40,808 nt of DNA, taken from contig MPUH01000671.1 in the NCBI GenBank assembly GCA_001970955.1, forward strand, positions 1 to 40,808, written 5' to 3'. This DNA is from Stentor coeruleus (Eukaryota > Ciliophora > Heterotrichea > Heterotrichida > Stentoridae). Within the stretch, counting starts at the first letter, position 1; the number at the start of each line of letters is the position of its first letter. Under the pieces are notes generated by a model that was not told the DNA's origin, did not search any database, and saw only the letters and a list, made by a program, of their open reading frames with translations. Positions 10,671 to 22,100 of the stretch are shown piece after piece. A program made the position numbers and the translations under genes.

Positions 10671-12558
10671 ATGAACTCATATTGTGAGATTTGCGGGAAT
10701 TCAATTGAAAAAAGTGATCTGCTCTTTTGTTGCTGGAAAAAAGTTTGCAGGGAGCACATCTTTGCCATTTGTCCCTTATGCAAAAGTCCTGCGATGAAAA
10801 TTCCTTATTTGATCGATATATGCCAAAGATGCGATATAAACGAAATATCAATTTTTTGTTCAGATTGTTTAGTTTCTTTATGTTCCCAATGCAATGAAGA
10901 AGTTCATTCTAAAGGTAAATTCAAACATCATTCTACAAAATCTCAAGACCTTGGCAGTGAAAATTTATGTAAAAATCATTCAACAGCTTTTGATAGTTTC
11001 TGTACTTTCTGTGGATTATGTTGCATTTTATGTAAATGTTCTCATAAAAAGACTAAAATCTCAGAAGCTCAAGGATTGCTTGTAAAAGATTTAAAGGATT
11101 TGAATGAAAAAATTGTGGGAAAACTTAGGAAGGTTAATTTTGCGTATAATAAATTCAATAAATCGCATGAAAACAGGTCTGAGATATTGTTAAGGTTGAA
11201 AAAAAATATAAATGCAGAGTTTGGTAGGTTGAAAACTATGATAGAGAATAAACAGGAGGAGATGTTGGAAATCATTGATGATAAGCTAAATTTGTATATT
11301 CAAGAATATAATTCTCTAGTTTTGGGTTTTACGAAGGATATTGAAAAACTAACCATGCTGTCTAGGCTTGTTAAAGCGTCAGGAGGGAATCTTTATGGTT
11401 TATTCTCACTGCCTAAAGACGTAATAAAAGAAACTCTAGAAGTGCCAATTGAAACTCCATCATTAAGCGAAGTAAATTGGTGTCTAAACCTAAACATTTC
11501 CCTCTTCGAAACAGANCTGGTGTCTAAACCTAAATATTTCACTCTTCGAAACAGAAATCGATACTATCGGATTAAAAGAAAAAAGTTCAAACCAAGAAAT
11601 CTCAAGGCAATCAAGTCCAGGGCACATCTCCAACGTATTTTCCATCGATAGTAACCTTCCAAGTACACCCCGTGAATCTCTCCTTTCCGGAGGTACAAAA
11701 GAAAACTCATACAAAAAACTTGACCAGGTTCATAATCAAGATTTGCCTCCAAGACCTTCATATAGCGGACGTACATCATTACCTCCATCAAAACAATATT
11801 CCCAAAAAGTATTAAAAAGTCGTGTTCAAAGTCCTCCTGATAGCCCATTACTAGCCAAAGATATCCTTTCCAAAAGAGAATTTATAAAAAATCTCCCAGG
11901 TTTCCAATCAATTAAACTAGCCTGGACTCACCCAAATATTAAAACTGAGAACCTTGAATACACTTTAGAATGTAGTCTTGATACAATAGATTTTAAACAA
12001 GTTTATAAAGGTAAACTTCGTACTTGTATCATCACCGATTTACCCGAAAATACAAATTTCTTCTTCCGTGTTGCCCCAATACAAGGTAACTCACGTGGGG
12101 AATGGAGTGATTTATTACCTTCACAAACTTTTACTATACAAAATATTGATAAAAAATCTTTAGGCCCACATGCAGGATATGAGAATAATATTCTTGAGTT
12201 TAAAACTAGTGGTTTAGTTTTTGCTGAATTCCCTTATTTCTTTGGTAAACATTATTGGGAAGTTAAAGTTTTTGGGAATTCACAATATTCAGGATTTGTT
12301 AAAATTGGGATTACTAATGGGGATAAGAAATCTGTTATTGGAAGAAGTATTTTGTATGGAAAAAGTGAAATTGTTGTAAGGGCATTTTTAGATATTGAGT
12401 CAGGGTATTTGATTTTTTATGATGCGAATCAGAAAGAAGAAGATGTGATTAAAGTCCCGAATGATGGCCCGCTGTATCCTGCGGTACATTGCAAAACGAG
12501 TAAGCATTCCCAGCAGACTTTAAAACTAAACTTAACTTTCACCCCTGGCAACTTTTAA
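10671..12558 (+). CDS. TRIM-like protein: RING-like, two B-boxes, coiled coil, FN3, SPRY
   Basis: After collapsing the 40-nt surplus at the n at 11516, one frame of 616 codons (615 aa) runs from ATG 10671 to TAA 12558. In the raw sequence the gene looks split. Domains: a RING-like Cys/His cluster (C5, C8, C20/C21, C26, H29, C34, C37), B-box 1 (C51, C54, C63, C66, C71, C74), B-box 2 (C100, H103, C111, C114 onward), coiled coil (about 130-265), a Ser/Pro-rich linker, FN3-like domain (about 394-479, IKLAWTHP ... ENTNFFFRVAPIQG), and SPRY (about 484-614, HYWEVKVFG, GFVKIGIT, GYLIFYDA). This order matches class I TRIM proteins (MID/TRIM9 type). A ubiquitin E3 role is possible, but the RING is divergent. 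It converges with the reductase 26 bp away. Confidence 0.85.
11478..11555. repeat. Assembly overlap around n at 11516, breaks the TRIM-like frame
   Basis: The 38 nt at 11478-11515 recur at 11518-11555 with two mismatches. Removing 11516-11555 (40 nt) restores the frame exactly, joining ...SLFETE to IDTIGLKEKSS.... Confidence 0.9.
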
Positions 12559-12584
12559 TGAAATAAGCATTGTAATCTAATTAA

Positions 12585-13631
12585 CTATCTTCTTGGTGGT
12601 CTTGGTGCCCATTTTCTATAGTCCATAGGTGGTGTAGGTCTATTTCCAAGGACATCTTCAATTCTTCTCAGCATTCCATCATCTAATTTATTCAACAACT
12701 CAAGTGACCCTAAATTGTCATCAACTTGTTCAACTCTTGAAGCTCCACAAAGAGCAGTACTAACATCTTCATTCTTAATACACCAAGCTAAAGCTAATTG
12801 TGCTTGACTAGCCCCTAATTCATTAGCAATATCTTTAAGTCCTTTAAACATATTCAAAGTTTTCTCTCTATTAGCTTCAGCAAAATAAGACATATACCTT
12901 TCTCTTACCATAGGGGCTAAACTTGGATCAGCTAATCTTGAGCCTTCAGGAATAGTCCCATCATTATATTTACCAGAAAGTAATCCACCAGATATTGGAC
13001 TCCAGACTGTTGTACCAAGACCATAATTATCAAAAAGATGAGGTAATGTGACTTCAACATTTTCTCTTATAAGCATAGAATATTGGCATTGTTCAGCTAT
13101 TGGGTATTCATAACCTAATTTATCACAGACTTTATAACATTCCATAAGTTGTTGAGCTGTAAATTCTGATGTTCCCCAGTAACTTGCTTTACCTTTTTCT
13201 ATAAGATGGTTTACTGCTCTAATTGTCTCTTCTAATGGGACTTCATGATCGTATCTGTGTAGAAACATAATGTCTACATAGTCAAGCTGAAGACGTGAGA
13301 GGGATTTTTTCATTGACTGGATAAGCCTTTTACGACTAAGACCGACTGAACCTCCACATCTTAAGAATTTTGTTGAGACTACAAGTTTGTCTCTATCCCA
13401 ATCACCACGTTTAATGATATTACCTAGGATTGTTTCGGCATTTCCAGCACCATAAATTTCTGCTGTGTCAAGGAAATTTACTCCAGCATTAACGAAGCGA
13501 GAAAAGACTTGAAATTGAGTTTCCTCAAAGTCTAAGGAATGTCCAGTCAGCCAGTTTCCTATTGATAGGGCAGAGACTTTAAGACCGGAATTCCCTAGAT
13601 TCCTGTATATCATAGTGTCTTTCTCAACCAT
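12585..13631 (-). CDS. Aldo-keto reductase, Kv-channel beta-subunit type (AKR6-like)
   Basis: The protein is 348 aa from an ATG at 13629-13631. The frame extends to a GTG at 13640, but ATG is preferred in a eukaryote. It is a full TIM-barrel AKR with the tetrad D55, Y60 (FLDTAEIYGAG), K88 (STKF) and H125 (MFLHRYD). Strong family marks are MIYRNLGNSGLKVSALSIGNW, YWGTSEFTAQQLMECY, EQCQYSMLIRENVEV, TVWSPISGGLLSGKY and ALAWCIKNEDVS, all close to KCNAB/AKR6 proteins. It probably performs NADPH-dependent carbonyl reduction or redox sensing coupled to a potassium channel; bacterial or plant relatives can lack a channel partner. The stop is TAG. It is convergent with the TRIM-like gene, so the two transcripts probably overlap at their 3' ends. 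Confidence 0.93.
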   Translation of the reverse strand: MVEKDTMIYRNLGNSGLKVSALSIGNWLTGHSLDFEETQFQVFSRFVNAGVNFLDTAEIYGAGNAETILGNIIKRGDWDRDKLVVSTKFLRCGGSVGLSRKRLIQSMKKSLSRLQLDYVDIMFLHRYDHEVPLEETIRAVNHLIEKGKASYWGTSEFTAQQLMECYKVCDKLGYEYPIAEQCQYSMLIRENVEVTLPHLFDNYGLGTTVWSPISGGLLSGKYNDGTIPEGSRLADPSLAPMVRERYMSYFAEANREKTLNMFKGLKDIANELGASQAQLALAWCIKNEDVSTALCGASRVEQVDDNLGSLELLNKLDDGMLRRIEDVLGNRPTPPMDYRKWAPRPPRR

Positions 13632-14239
13632 TTTATTCACCAGATCTGGATGAAAAAATACATGCTTACGTGGATTATGTAAAATAACAATTAAAATTAT
13701 GATAAGGGTATAAGAGAGGTTTGGTTGATAAAAGATTAAGGATTTTTTATGGTTAATTTAAGAGGATTTTTAAAGATTATTTGGAGGATTTTAGAAGGGA
13801 GGGTAGGAAGAAGATTTAATAAGAGGAATTTTATTAGGTTATGGGAAAATTTAGGGTTTTTTAGAGGATGGGCTTTATGTGGAATGTGTTTATGTTCTTG
13901 GATTATGAGGCAGATTATGCTTATGATATGAGGAGATATATATAAGCTACATACCTTAATTTAGTAATTTTCTATGAAACTTTGCATACTTCTAGCTGAT
14001 GTATTTTTTACTTTAAAACATACATATAATTACGTAAACTAACATTTACCATAAATAATTATATTTTCCTCATCCTATCATTTTTTCAACAAAAATTATC
14101 AGCTTATAATCCATACTATTTTATGAGGATTATTTAAGTAGAAAATGTATTAATCATAGCTTGTAGTCTATGNTCTCATCCTATCATTTTTTCAACAAAA
14201 ATTATCAGCTTATTATCCATACTATTTTATGAGGATTAT
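13632..14239. other. Intergenic with assembly overlap
   Basis: About 13640-13940 is C-poor (5' flank of the reductase). About 13950-14240 is the 3' flank of the coiled-coil gene and includes the duplicated overlap at the n at 14173. A 60-codon frame at 13749-13931 lies in the C-poor block and is not called. Confidence 0.55.
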
Positions 14240-14278
14240 TTAAGTAGAAAATGTATTAATCATAGCTTGTAGTCTATG
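14069..14278. repeat. Assembly overlap around n at 14173
   Basis: The 104 nt at 14069-14172 recur at 14175-14278 with one mismatch (ataat versus attat). The left copy carries a second, artefactual copy of the last ~12 codons and the stop of the coiled-coil gene. Confidence 0.9.
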
Positions 14279-16051
14279 CACACTCAAAAGTAAATCCTGT
14301 TGGCACTGACTATCGAAATTCCGAATTTGGTTTTCAAGTATATCTGTTTCTTTTCTAAGGTAATCTTTGAATGATGCATTTTTTTCATAGCTATCCTGCA
14401 CTTTTTTCATAACCCTTTTGTTGAAATTCTCACTTTGTAAAGCTAATTCTTCTTCAAGTTTTGATATTTGCTGCTTATAATGAGAATTTAATCTGATAGT
14501 CTCATCTTTTTGATTATCTTTAGACCTAGTTAGTTCACTACTTAGCTTCCAACAGTCTGCTACTGAGTTTTCAAGATTTCTACTTATTTCGATAACTTTT
14601 TGTTCAAGATCAGAAAGGGCATGTTGGAGTTTTGCCCTATCATCATTAAGTATAATAATTTCTTCATCTTTATTCTTTATGGTCTGTAGTAAATCTCCAA
14701 CTCTAACCTTTTGTTTTTCTAATTTTTTTTTAAATTTGTTTTCTGCATCAACCAATTTACTCTGAAGTTCAGAAATTTTAACTGAATAAGCATGTTCTTG
14801 GTTATTTAAATCTTGTTGATATTGCTGTGATTGAAGGGATATATCGTTTTTAAGTGATGTGATATCTTTAACGGAATTTGATTCTGTTAGTTTACATTTT
14901 TCTTCAAATTTTATTATAGCTGTAGCAAGTTTTTGATTTTCGGATATTGTTTCTGCGCATTGTTTTTTCTTTTGTGTGTATTTAGAATGCAAATTTTTAT
15001 AGCGTGATTGCAGTTCGGTATCTGATGTTGTAAGATTTCCCAGTTCAGTTTTTACTGTTTTTAAATCAAATTCAAGCTGAGAGATCATCTGTAACTTCCT
15101 TGAATCCTCTTTGTTAAAAAAGTTAGATTTAGTCTCCAAAGTAATATTAAGTCGTTCAATATCATTATATTTCCTAGCAGATAACTCTTTTAAATCCAAT
15201 TCAAGCGTAAAAACTTTTCCTTTAAGTTTTTTGATTTCCTCATTAGCAAAATTCAAACTATTAACCAGTTCAGTATTAGTCTTCTCCAAATTTAACGCTT
15301 TATTTCTAGTATCTTCTATACCAACTATATATTCTTTTATAATCCTAGCCTTATTCTCACACTCATTTTCCAACATATTCCCTTTTTCCTTCCACACCTT
15401 AACTACTTCAATTAATTCCATATTATCCTGACTTACCTTCACTATATCTTTAACCATTTCATCATTCTTCCTCTGTAATTCAATTAACATAGTATGAAAT
15501 TCCCTATTTTCTTTTAACATCCTTTCATATTTCTCTATATACTTATCTAACTCATTTTTCAATTGTTCATTTTCTTCATCTATCATCCTAACTTTTGTTT
15601 CAGCTAAAACCAAAGACTCATCCAATTCTTTTATCATTTCATTTTTCATATTGATTTCTCTTTTAATCTCTTCTATAAATTGCCCGTTATTTATGTTTAA
15701 ACCTTCATATTCCATGAGCTTTTTTTTATGATGTTCTAATTCAACTTTTAATATTTCGTTTTGGTCTTGGATGCTTAAGGCTTGTTTTAAAACGCTTTGA
15801 TATTTTGCTTCAAGCTCAGTATTTTCAGCATCAAGATTGGATATTTTTATATCTTTTTCATGTATTTCTTCTTGAGTGTATTGATGGATTTTAGTTAATT
15901 CACGAAGTTTGCGTTCATGTTCTGCATTAGATTTTATGTATTTGTCAAGCTCTTCTTCAAGGATTTGAATAGTATCGCGGCATCTGCGAAGGAGAAGGTC
16001 TTTTCCTCCTACAGCACCTTCACTATTAAAAAGTTCTGATCTTAAATCCAT
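14240..16051 (-). CDS. Long coiled-coil protein, unrecognised
   Basis: The protein is 603 aa. Apart from a short N-terminus (MDLRSELFNSEGAVGGKDLL), nearly the whole protein is heptad-rich K/E/L/N sequence with no Pro-rich breaks or enzymatic motif. The architecture resembles structural basal-body or cortical cytoskeleton proteins or tethers, but I do not recognise a family. The start is the first ATG; 190 bp separates it from a divergent LRR gene. The stop is TAA at 14240-14242. Confidence 0.8.
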   Translation of the reverse strand: MDLRSELFNSEGAVGGKDLLLRRCRDTIQILEEELDKYIKSNAEHERKLRELTKIHQYTQEEIHEKDIKISNLDAENTELEAKYQSVLKQALSIQDQNEILKVELEHHKKKLMEYEGLNINNGQFIEEIKREINMKNEMIKELDESLVLAETKVRMIDEENEQLKNELDKYIEKYERMLKENREFHTMLIELQRKNDEMVKDIVKVSQDNMELIEVVKVWKEKGNMLENECENKARIIKEYIVGIEDTRNKALNLEKTNTELVNSLNFANEEIKKLKGKVFTLELDLKELSARKYNDIERLNITLETKSNFFNKEDSRKLQMISQLEFDLKTVKTELGNLTTSDTELQSRYKNLHSKYTQKKKQCAETISENQKLATAIIKFEEKCKLTESNSVKDITSLKNDISLQSQQYQQDLNNQEHAYSVKISELQSKLVDAENKFKKKLEKQKVRVGDLLQTIKNKDEEIIILNDDRAKLQHALSDLEQKVIEISRNLENSVADCWKLSSELTRSKDNQKDETIRLNSHYKQQISKLEEELALQSENFNKRVMKKVQDSYEKNASFKDYLRKETDILENQIRNFDSQCQQDLLLSVHRLQAMINTFST

Positions 16052-16241
16052 TGTTTTAAATATTATGCTGATTTAAAGATAAAAATTATCAGGTTTATTG
16101 ATAAATAATACAGTTGCGCATTGGATTTGATATAATTATATGAGTTTTTATGATAAAAGTTTTATATTTATTAGTGAAAATTAATGGATGCTTTGATTTA
16201 AATCTTATTTATATGTGGTTAATAATACGAAATAATTATTA

Positions 16242-18800
16242 ATGAAGTTATCTATTAACCTACCTTCGCTTAGAAGTAAACAACGAAAAACAAGTATGGG
16301 GGTAATGAACAAGTCAATGTATTCTTCTGATATGTCAGAAATGCAATCACGTGCTAGGGTGTCAAATATATTAAAATCCTCACATAGTAAAAGACCATTG
16401 AGTTTGGATACAAGTGTTATTGTAGGAAACGAAGCAAAATTGGAGTTTTTAGATACGTATCTGAATTTACCACTTATATCAGAAAGAAACAAACTAGAAA
16501 AACTAGAGGATACTCCACACGCTGCATACCTTGGAGAAATTGAAAAAATCCATATGAGGCCACAGCCATTCGGTATAATAAGACGTAAAGGCCCAAACAC
16601 TTTTATTGATATCCACATGTTCAGTATGGGTGACACTTTTGCTGAAGCCTTTTCTAAAGGTGTTAAACAGTACAAAGAAATTACTAATCTTAATCTCAAA
16701 GCTAACCGTCTCACAGATGGAGGTTGCGCTAAAATCCTTTCAGAAATCCACACGAAAAAGGTCAAAACAATCAATGTATCTGAGAACAAACTAGGACGTA
16801 TTTCTATAGAAAAAATCATAGAAATTGTAAGTATAAATGAAACACGTCTTCGAACATTAGAACTTGAAAGCATTTCTATAAGTGAAAGGGCAATCCATGA
16901 ACTTTGTCGTATTTTAGCTGACAATAAAATCCTTCATAGTCTAAATCTTGCTAAAAACAACCTAGGTTATATTGCCTGTACAGCTATAAAAGAGATGCTT
17001 CGATATAACTCCTCAATAAAAAATCTGGATTTACACTGGAATAACATCCGTACAGAAGGGGCGATTGAGTTTTTTGAAGGACTAAGTCAAAACGATAGTT
17101 TAAAAGTACTTGATATATCCTGGAACTGTTTAGGTCGAGATTATAGTATGGAAACTGTCAAAATCATGGGGAAATGTTTGAAAGTCAATCAATTTTTAAT
17201 CCATATAGACTTTTCTTATAACAATTTAACTTATAAGGAATGTGAGTTATTTTCTGAGCTTATAAAAGATAACCATAATGTCTTAGGATTACATATGACA
17301 GGGAATGAAGGATTTGTAGATGCAAAAGGGTTTATTCATCCATCAACAGTATCACATGGGGCAATTCAACAAGGGCATTTTTTTGATAGAATATTAGACA
17401 AGTCTAAATACACAAGAAAACATCAGCATCAAAACAATTGTTGGATATGTGAAAAGTGGATCGAAATGACTTTTGAATGGAAAGCTGGGGATAGTAAATA
17501 TGAAGCTAAAAATATACATTTAAACTGTGATAAATGGGCAGCAACACCTTTGAAAAAACAAAAAAACGATGTTTGGACTGTTACTCGAGTAGTTCCCCAA
17601 GGACAGGTCATGTTCTATTTTTCCAACCATATGACCGCTTTTATTAGTAAATCATATCAAAATCTAACCCTTCAAATACCAATACCCCCTTGTCAACCTT
17701 ATAAAGAAATATCAATAGTAAATTATTGTAAAGCTAAAGGAGAAGAATGTAACCCTAAGGATTTATTCAATACAAAAGCTCGTATGAATTTCGAAAGTTC
17801 ATATTCTTCATCACTTGAATATGAGAAAATCCCATGGAGTATCCCAATAAGTATATTTTCAACATATTTATTAGACACTCCTGAACTAAAAACTGAATGT
17901 TTTGAATTCGACTGGATCAATACAAAACTTGCTAATCTTGTCAAAGATGAAATTGTCCGTGATGAACTCAAAAGTTTTATTAGAACAAAATACGACCCTT
18001 TATTAGAAGCTTATAAAACCTTATCAGCTCTTTCTGGAAGTGAAGTTTTTGCTATAGGATCAAATGCTTTTAATGACTTTTTAGGACAATGTAAAATCCT
18101 TGATAACACTTTTACATTAAGTGATGTGGGGATTAATTGGAATGTGACAAATTCTAAAAGTGATAAAAGTCAAGTAAATAATTCAGGTAATGGACTATGT
18201 CGATATGAATTTTTAGAAATCATGACTCGAATTGCCCATGATAAATTTATAAGGAATAAAGTTACGACGAATATTGTAGAAGCAGTTTCTAAGCTTTTTA
18301 TTGGGAATGTTGAAGATGTATTGAATAAAAATAATACTTCATTATGGAGAGAAGAATTTTATATGATTGAAGATGTTGATTATACATTAAAAGCATATAA
18401 ACCTTTATTAGAACATGTTTATAAGAAATATGCATGTAAAGAGATTATTCCAGGTCAAAAAATGTCGATGAGTTTAAGTGAGTTTAGAAGTTTATGTGTA
18501 GAAGCTAAGTTGATAAATGAAGAATTTACTAGTAGAGAAGTTGATATTTGTTATAGTAGGGCTATGATGACTCAAAGTGATTATTTAAATAAAAATAGAC
18601 ATTTAGAGATGTCATTTGTAGAGTTTTTAGAAGCCATTGCTAGAGCTGCGAATGAGATGAGTGGGAAAGATTTGAAAAGCAAGATTGAAGGAATTATCCC
18701 GAACTTGCTTAGTATTTGTAGTCCAGCTTTTGTCCAGTCGTATAACTATCCCAATGATGAAACTTATTTCAATCTTATGTATAGGATAAAACAGGGATAA
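16242..18800 (+). CDS. Leucine-rich-repeat protein with beta-sandwich-like and EF-hand-like regions
   Basis: The protein is 852 aa. Residues about 145-357 hold RNI-type leucine-rich repeats (NLNLKANRLTDGG, HSLNLAKNNLG, NLDLHWNNIRTEG, VLDISWNCLG, HIDFSYNNLT), each near 28 residues. Residues about 399-465 form a Trp/Cys segment (CWICEKWIEMTFEW ... WTVTRVVPQGQVMFYFSNHM) that looks like a compact beta-sandwich. The C-terminal ~250 residues are helical, with LCRYEFLEIMTRIAHDKF and MSFVEFLEAIARAA, reminiscent of EF-hand-derived modules in protist LRR proteins but without clear calcium ligands. LRR-EF-hand proteins are frequent in ciliate axonemes and cortex, so a scaffold role there is inference. 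The ATG lies 190 bp from the divergent coiled-coil gene. Confidence 0.82.
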   Translation: MKLSINLPSLRSKQRKTSMGVMNKSMYSSDMSEMQSRARVSNILKSSHSKRPLSLDTSVIVGNEAKLEFLDTYLNLPLISERNKLEKLEDTPHAAYLGEIEKIHMRPQPFGIIRRKGPNTFIDIHMFSMGDTFAEAFSKGVKQYKEITNLNLKANRLTDGGCAKILSEIHTKKVKTINVSENKLGRISIEKIIEIVSINETRLRTLELESISISERAIHELCRILADNKILHSLNLAKNNLGYIACTAIKEMLRYNSSIKNLDLHWNNIRTEGAIEFFEGLSQNDSLKVLDISWNCLGRDYSMETVKIMGKCLKVNQFLIHIDFSYNNLTYKECELFSELIKDNHNVLGLHMTGNEGFVDAKGFIHPSTVSHGAIQQGHFFDRILDKSKYTRKHQHQNNCWICEKWIEMTFEWKAGDSKYEAKNIHLNCDKWAATPLKKQKNDVWTVTRVVPQGQVMFYFSNHMTAFISKSYQNLTLQIPIPPCQPYKEISIVNYCKAKGEECNPKDLFNTKARMNFESSYSSSLEYEKIPWSIPISIFSTYLLDTPELKTECFEFDWINTKLANLVKDEIVRDELKSFIRTKYDPLLEAYKTLSALSGSEVFAIGSNAFNDFLGQCKILDNTFTLSDVGINWNVTNSKSDKSQVNNSGNGLCRYEFLEIMTRIAHDKFIRNKVTTNIVEAVSKLFIGNVEDVLNKNNTSLWREEFYMIEDVDYTLKAYKPLLEHVYKKYACKEIIPGQKMSMSLSEFRSLCVEAKLINEEFTSREVDICYSRAMMTQSDYLNKNRHLEMSFVEFLEAIARAANEMSGKDLKSKIEGIIPNLLSICSPAFVQSYNYPNDETYFNLMYRIKQG

Positions 18801-19199
18801 TAAGAATTTTTTATATGATTAAGGATTTTTTTTATGGTTTTTGAATGGGTTTAAAGAGATTGTGGATTGGAGGTGGATATGAAGCCGCGCTAGTCTAAAC
18901 TAGAGAATACTCCTAAAAAATAACTTTATATAAACTTCCATTTAAATTCAATAATCATGAACTTCAACCAAAAAAATTTCTAACCAAAACCTATGACTCC
19001 TATCAAAACTTTCTCCCAAAATCAATATCTAAATTTCTTCATAATTAAATCCTCCTTTCATAATTATAAAATATCCTCTAATTTTCTCCTTTTCATATCT
19101 TCCCATAAAAACTTGCAAAGTTTATTATTAAAGCCATACCCTACTCTTTAAAGGCCATTTATATCACCGAATAACCAAATAAACATAAAAAACGTTCTT
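18801..19199. other. Intergenic with sharp strand-polarity switch
   Basis: 18801-18885 is G/T/A-rich and nearly C-free (3' flank of the LRR gene). From about 18893 to 19199 it is nearly G-free (5' flank of the next gene). At the switch, 18890-18903 form a small inverted repeat (ctagt-ctaa-actag). No gene is recognised. Confidence 0.6.
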
Positions 19200-22100
19200 A
19201 TGAAACCATATCGAAGGACCTACAGTATAAAATCTCACAAAGAAATCCAAGGTTGGCGAGAATCATCATCAAACCCAAGAGAATCTTCTGGAGCTCTACA
19301 AATATCTAAACCATATAAAGTGAATTCCCTAGCAGAATTCAATAAATCCCCAATATACCCAGACTATAAACCTGAAAAAATCTTCCCAGTCTTATCCCCA
19401 TCATATACTTCATATAATCCAAAAAGACCAAAACCTTTATTAACTAAGCCAAAAATCAGTATTGATCAAGTATATTCCCCTGGGCATGTCTACACATCAA
19501 ATTGTCAAAACAAAACTCGTCTTTATAATAATCATCATAGTTCTAGTACAAAATCAACAAGTAGTTGGTTTGATTTAAATAGTCCAAAACAAAGTTTTGA
19601 CTTTAGGAAAACTAGTTTAAATGTCTCAAAACCTTTAAATCAAGAAAATTATGATAAAGTTTCTAATACTGAAGAAAATTGTGATGATGATGCTGTTGAT
19701 GATAAACTTTTTGATACTATGATTGAACAAAGTTTAGAATATGAAAATTCTGATTGTAGACAATTTGGCATACAAGATTTTAATATGAAAGTTATGACAA
19801 AAGAAGAGTTTAAGAAAGATAAAAGGAAGATTGGGGAGAAATATTATAAGGATGAGGGTGTGAAGAAAAGTTCGGCTGCTTATTATAATAAAACTGTTAA
19901 GAATGAGTATAAAATTGACAAGAAAATTATTTGTAAAGAGGAAAAAGAAAGAAATGAAATTGGGTTGGTGAAAGAAGAAGGGAAAATAAAACATGAGTTT
20001 TTTAAATATTCAAGGCAGAAGAGTGATAATGGGAAACAAGGGAATTCTGATGATTATGTTAAGATTTCATATAGTCCTAATGGGTTTTCAACGAAATCAT
20101 CAGAACAGAATTATGACATTCAGTCTGGGGTTGTAAAAAACGATGTAAAAAAAGAGCTTCAAAAACCTATGCCTGATGATCTTAAAGAATATATAGAAAG
20201 ATTCCGTAATAAACAGCTGATATCCACAGAAAATCAAGAATCTGCCAACACAAAAAGTCCTTTATTAGTAAATCAAAACATTCTTAAACATAGTGTAAGT
20301 ACACCAATAAGCCCAATAAATGCTTCCCCAAACTTAAGAGATATTCTTGCTAGTATAAAAGAAGCAACCAAAAAACCCAAAAAAAATTCAAAAGAAAAAA
20401 ATCGTATAAAAACCAAAAAGCCTGAAAAAATAGTAGTAAAAACTGAAAGGCCTACAAAAAGAGTAGTGCTAAGGAAATACAAAGGTATTGATGATCATAA
20501 ATCATATACAGAAAGGTCGAGTGTAGTAAATAGTCTAAGCCCTGAACAAGAATTAGGATGTAAACTGCTTAAAAATCCTGATGAGTATTTTAATGATGTA
20601 CCATTAATGCCGATTGAAGAAGAGAAAATAAGGCATGGGTCAGAAATAGATAGTCCATCTCCTTCTAATGGAAATATTATAAAAAAACAAACAAGAAAAC
20701 TCACAATCAATAGTAAAAGTAATAAAAATCTATCTGAAACTTATAAAAAACTTGAAAAAAAATCCCCTAGGGATAACAACAAAAATCAAGATATGCTCCT
20801 TGAGGCTAAAAAAGCTAAAGATAAGACAAAAACTAAAGAAAAGACTCAGAGAAAACATGTGATAAAAAAAAGCACAAAAATTATCAAAGCTAAAGACCAA
20901 GAAAAAGTGGAGCAATGGGAACAATCTGAGTCATCTGAAGAATCAGAAGAACCCGAAGAATCAGAAGAGTCTGAAGAATACGAAAGTTCATCAGAAGAGC
21001 CAAAAAGGAAAAATCTAAGAAAAAACACTGAAGAAAAACTCAGTAGATTAAACACTTTAAACAAAAAAAATGCTGAGAGTTTGGCAACAGCTAAAACTTT
21101 AGGTTATCAAAAAGACTTAGAAAATTTATCACCAAATAACAAGCCTAAAATAAACATCATAAAATCTAATTCAAAAGTCAAAAAAACCCGTTTAAAAAGA
21201 ACCAGCACCGAAGCAGCTGAATCAGATGTCCTAACAATATCAAAGAAAAAAGACCAAGGATTCAAACGTACAAATACTGCTCTTGAAGATGAAATCCCAA
21301 CAAATCAATCTCATACAAATTATTCAAACGTACAAATACTGCTCTTGAAGATCAAATCCCAACAAATCAATCTCATACAAATTCTTTTATTTATGAACCT
21401 TTATCATCAGTAGACCGATTTATCAACAATTATTCAATGTCATTACAAAACAAACTCCAAATGCTTTTATTAACATTAGAAGAAGAACTAAAAATCATGA
21501 CAGAAATAAAAACAATAGAACCAGAAAATTTAGCCATACCACTAAGCGCTAAAAACTCACAGTTAAGTGCTAAAAATTCACAATTAAGTGCTAATAATAA
21601 AGATAAAACTATAAAAAAACGTATGAAAGTTGAATTAGAAGTGGTTTTAAGACCTTTGACTAAGAAAAAAGGTGAGGAAATACTAGATAATATTGGTAAA
21701 GTAGCTGAGAATATTAAAAAAAGTATATTTAGTGATGGAGTGAAAAAAGAATTAATTAGCTATGCGAAAGAAAATAGGAATATTAAAAGAGCATCGATTA
21801 TTGAACAAGGTATGTCAAGGATTATTAAAAAAAGATTAAAGGCTAATAAGAGTTTTGTTGAAAGTGAAAGCAGTGAAAGTGTGGATAAAACTTGTTCGGA
21901 TGGTGAAGATGTTAGGAAATTTGTGATAAGTGATGCGAAAAGTAGGAATATGATGAATTTGAAATATGAGATGAATATTAACACATCGATTATGTCTAGA
22001 AAGTCTATAAGAAGTGTGGGTTCAGATCATGATCAAATCCGCGAGAATCTAGAAAATATAACTAGCCTAAGTGAAGATTATCGTTACGTAGAAAACGACA

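Noticed and set aside
13638..13640. GTG start for the aldo-keto reductase
   Set aside because: A nuclear eukaryotic gene should start at ATG. An in-frame ATG lies three codons later and keeps the whole conserved domain.
13749..13931. 60-codon + strand frame
   Set aside because: It sits in the C-poor 5' flank of the reductase, where stops are rare by composition. The peptide is low complexity with no motif.
17719..17734. 16-nt GT...AG stretch (gtaaattattgtaaag) inside the LRR gene as an intron
   Set aside because: Removing 16 nt would shift an otherwise open, well-conserved frame, so it is coding sequence.
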